Source: Stentor roeselii (taxonomy: Eukaryota; Ciliophora; Heterotrichea; Heterotrichida; Stentoridae). From it: a DNA stretch of 64,000 nt. The translations under genes and the position numbers were made by a program. The stretch is taken from the NCBI GenBank assembly GCA_006503475.1, contig RSEH01000060.1, forward strand, positions 62,001-126,000. The letters run 5' to 3'. Shown piece after piece: positions 62,610 to 64,000 of this stretch. The notes beneath the pieces were generated by a model, which worked only from the letters and a program-made list of their open reading frames with translations, was not told the DNA's origin and ran no database searches. How positions within the stretch are numbered: position 1 is the first letter of the stretch; the number at the start of each line of letters is the position of its first letter.

Positions 62610-62646
62610 ATTGATTTCTAGAAAGTTTAATAAGAATAAATGTATC

Positions 62647-63819
62647 TTACTTTGTTATAAAAAAACTTGTGTTTTTGAAGTCATCAAATAAAGGCCTGTA
62701 CCCAGTCTTGAGCTGAGTCCAGTTTTCTTTAGCAAATTCTTCCATAAACATATAACTTTTCATCACTCTTCCACTGTTCCCTCCATGTACCCTTGAAATC
62801 TGTTGCAACAGTCTAAAGTTAACAGGAAAGAAAATATCAACATTTCCGAATTCCATCAAATAGCTCTCAAAATCCTCTTTTTCATGAGACTTTTCTCCTT
62901 TTTTAGTAACAATCGGGGCGAAAAGTCCCTTAATCTTTCCATTAGGCAACGAGTCAAAATCAGAGATGATAAAAGACGGATTTTTAAAATACTTATGAAC
63001 AACTTCAAACATTTTAAAGCACATCGTTGGCAAAAACATGTTATCAGCTTTTGACTGGTCTCTGAAAAAACTGATAATTTTATAAATAATCCCTTCTCTA
63101 TTTTCAGCTTCTATCTCAGTTTGGGTCATTTCAGGCATTTTCAAGTAACATTCAAGAGTTTTTAAGATAAGCTCATCTTTCAGGTCTTCTTTGATTTCTT
63201 TCAGATCTTTGCTCACTCGAGTTTGAAGAGTCCATTTTTCATTATTTTTCCAAATACGATCATGGGCGAAGTTGTCAAGGATTTCAAGGGCAATTATAAA
63301 GGTTTGCTCGTTAACTGGAGTATTCCAGTCGAATATTGACTTGTTTATCACTTTGAGCTGGTTACGGTCAAAAAGGTTTCCATGCTCAGCTTTTAGTCTT
63401 GTTTTGCAAATGGCTGAGAGTGGAGGAGAGATTTCACAGATTGTGTAGTCAACTGAAAGGTAGTTTTTGTAACTGTGCTTTTTCAAGAAGTCTAAAATGC
63501 TTAGGGCACATGTACCGGTTCCTCCTCCTATTTCAACAATTTTTAGATTGGAATGAGTGAGGTGGTTTAAGCAATAATTCGCAAGTGAGTGTCCATACCA
63601 AGGCTGAAAGATTTCAACTGGTGTCAAAAATGCGAATTTTGGGTAGTTGTTGCCAAGTACTTGAGTATAATTATAAATACCTGACAAGTTGTGATATTGA
63701 AGTGGCTGTGATAAAGCTCCAAGCTGATGAGTTTCCTTCATGAAATACCCAACATCAGATGAATACAAACTAGAATGAATGAAATCTCGAGTCAAACAAG
63801 GAAACTTAAGCTTATTCAT
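62647..63819 (-). CDS. SAM-dependent methyltransferase of the MidA/NDUFAF7 superfamily
   Basis: 390 aa. 'DVGYFMKETHQLGALSQPLQYHNLSGIYNY' and 'FLTPVEIFQPWYGHSLANYCL' precede the SAM-binding glycine motif 'LKIVEIGGGTGTCALSILDFL' (motif I, about residues 92-112). 'YTICEISPPLSAICKTRLKA' (motif II) and a helical C-terminal insert follow. The layout fits the Methyltransf_28 family, to which NDUFAF7 (complex I arginine methyltransferase, mitochondrial) and yeast YKL162C belong. The N-terminus is not an obvious mitochondrial presequence, so localisation is open. It lies between FBPase (56 bp) and Hikeshi (37 bp) on the same strand. Confidence 0.8.
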   Translation of the reverse strand: MNKLKFPCLTRDFIHSSLYSSDVGYFMKETHQLGALSQPLQYHNLSGIYNYTQVLGNNYPKFAFLTPVEIFQPWYGHSLANYCLNHLTHSNLKIVEIGGGTGTCALSILDFLKKHSYKNYLSVDYTICEISPPLSAICKTRLKAEHGNLFDRNQLKVINKSIFDWNTPVNEQTFIIALEILDNFAHDRIWKNNEKWTLQTRVSKDLKEIKEDLKDELILKTLECYLKMPEMTQTEIEAENREGIIYKIISFFRDQSKADNMFLPTMCFKMFEVVHKYFKNPSFIISDFDSLPNGKIKGLFAPIVTKKGEKSHEKEDFESYLMEFGNVDIFFPVNFRLLQQISRVHGGNSGRVMKSYMFMEEFAKENWTQLKTGYRPLFDDFKNTSFFITK

Positions 63820-63875
63820 TATTCCAAATTACTAAAAATCTCATAAAAATCAATCAAACAACAAACCTTAATTAT

Positions 63876-64000
63876 CTACTCACTTCTCTGCAAGAACTCT
63901 AAAAACTCATCAACATCTTGAGAACTTCCTAAAATACAAGGAAACCTCTGATGAATACTTTCTACTCTCAACTCTAAAGTTCTCTGTCGTCCATCTGTCG
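63876..64000 (-). CDS. Fructose-1,6-bisphosphatase, C-terminal end (runs off right edge)
   Basis: The last 40 codons of a minus-strand gene end at TAG (63876-63878). 'TDGRQRTLELRVESIHQRFPCILGSSQDVDEFLEFL' matches the conserved end of FBPases ('ATdG.qrvLdi.Pt.iHqRvPl.iGS.edV...e.fl'). The His-Gln-Arg and LGS are diagnostic. The enzyme hydrolyses fructose 1,6-bisphosphate in gluconeogenesis. The metal and active-site residues lie outside the window. Confidence 0.85.
   Translation of the reverse strand, partial: TDGRQRTLELRVESIHQRFPCILGSSQDVDEFLEFLQRSE

Noticed and set aside
1-64000. TGA read as Trp, as in Blepharisma
   Set aside because: No conserved domain needs an in-frame TGA, Trp is TGG throughout, and Hikeshi ends naturally at TGA.
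1-64000. tRNA or rRNA genes, CRISPR, transposons and virus-like elements
   Set aside because: No T-loop/anticodon arrangement, rRNA-like stretch, spaced repeat array, reverse transcriptase, integrase or capsid frame was seen. The HTH-like protein at 17200 has no catalytic domain.

Overview
This AT-rich window looks like macronuclear DNA of a heterotrich ciliate, most likely Stentor or a close relative. Three things point there. Introns are only 15 nt, always start GTA, end TAG or CAG, and carry an A at intron position 10. The standard genetic code fits every gene, with TAA and TAG stops and TGA as a stop at least once. Genes are extremely packed, often 10-60 bp apart, and include a ciliary outer-arm dynein heavy chain, a SHIPPO-repeat protein, a TTLL-family protein, MORN proteins and several DYRK kinases. 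The species name is inference; the intron and code evidence is read directly from the sequence.

Layout. 1-8.2 kb: partial EAG/CNG-type K+ channel (off the left edge), a USP-like cysteine-rich protein, a VOC-fold protein, a SNF1/AMPK-type kinase whose ATG is split by an intron, a DYRK kinase, a PH-FYVE protein and a CAP-domain protein. 8.2-14 kb: a degenerate GTPase, CSN4, a small ATP-dependent DNA ligase, a coiled-coil protein, a K+-channel-like protein with a rearranged filter, and an unknown protein. 14.7-25.3 kb: SHIPPO protein, PLAC8 protein, MORN protein, an HTH-like protein overlapping a second DYRK by one base, two unknowns, a divergent TTLL, a LOG2/MGRN1-type RING ligase and a multipass membrane protein. 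25.3-32.6 kb is a gene-poor island with two small C2H2 zinc-finger genes, a decayed C2H2 pseudogene, and a NIT2 omega-amidase/lipocalin pair whose start codons lie 13 bp apart. 32.6-49.2 kb: a three-exon protein of unknown function and the 13.9-kb outer-arm dynein gamma-type heavy chain. 49.4-64 kb: a tandem duplication, a dual-specificity phosphatase, TMEM222/RTE1, an AP-complex trunk, a second K+ channel, LRR and coiled-coil proteins, a third DYRK, two unknowns, a WNK-like pseudokinase, Hikeshi, a MidA/NDUFAF7-type methyltransferase and the C-terminus of fructose-1,6-bisphosphatase (off the right edge).

No rRNA, tRNA, CRISPR, mobile element or virus-like element was recognised. Two features cut across the gene map. 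One is the tiny introns, several of which rejoin or complete genes that otherwise look split or truncated. The other is a mosaic of GC skew that flips sign every few hundred bases regardless of gene boundaries, including inside the single dynein exon.
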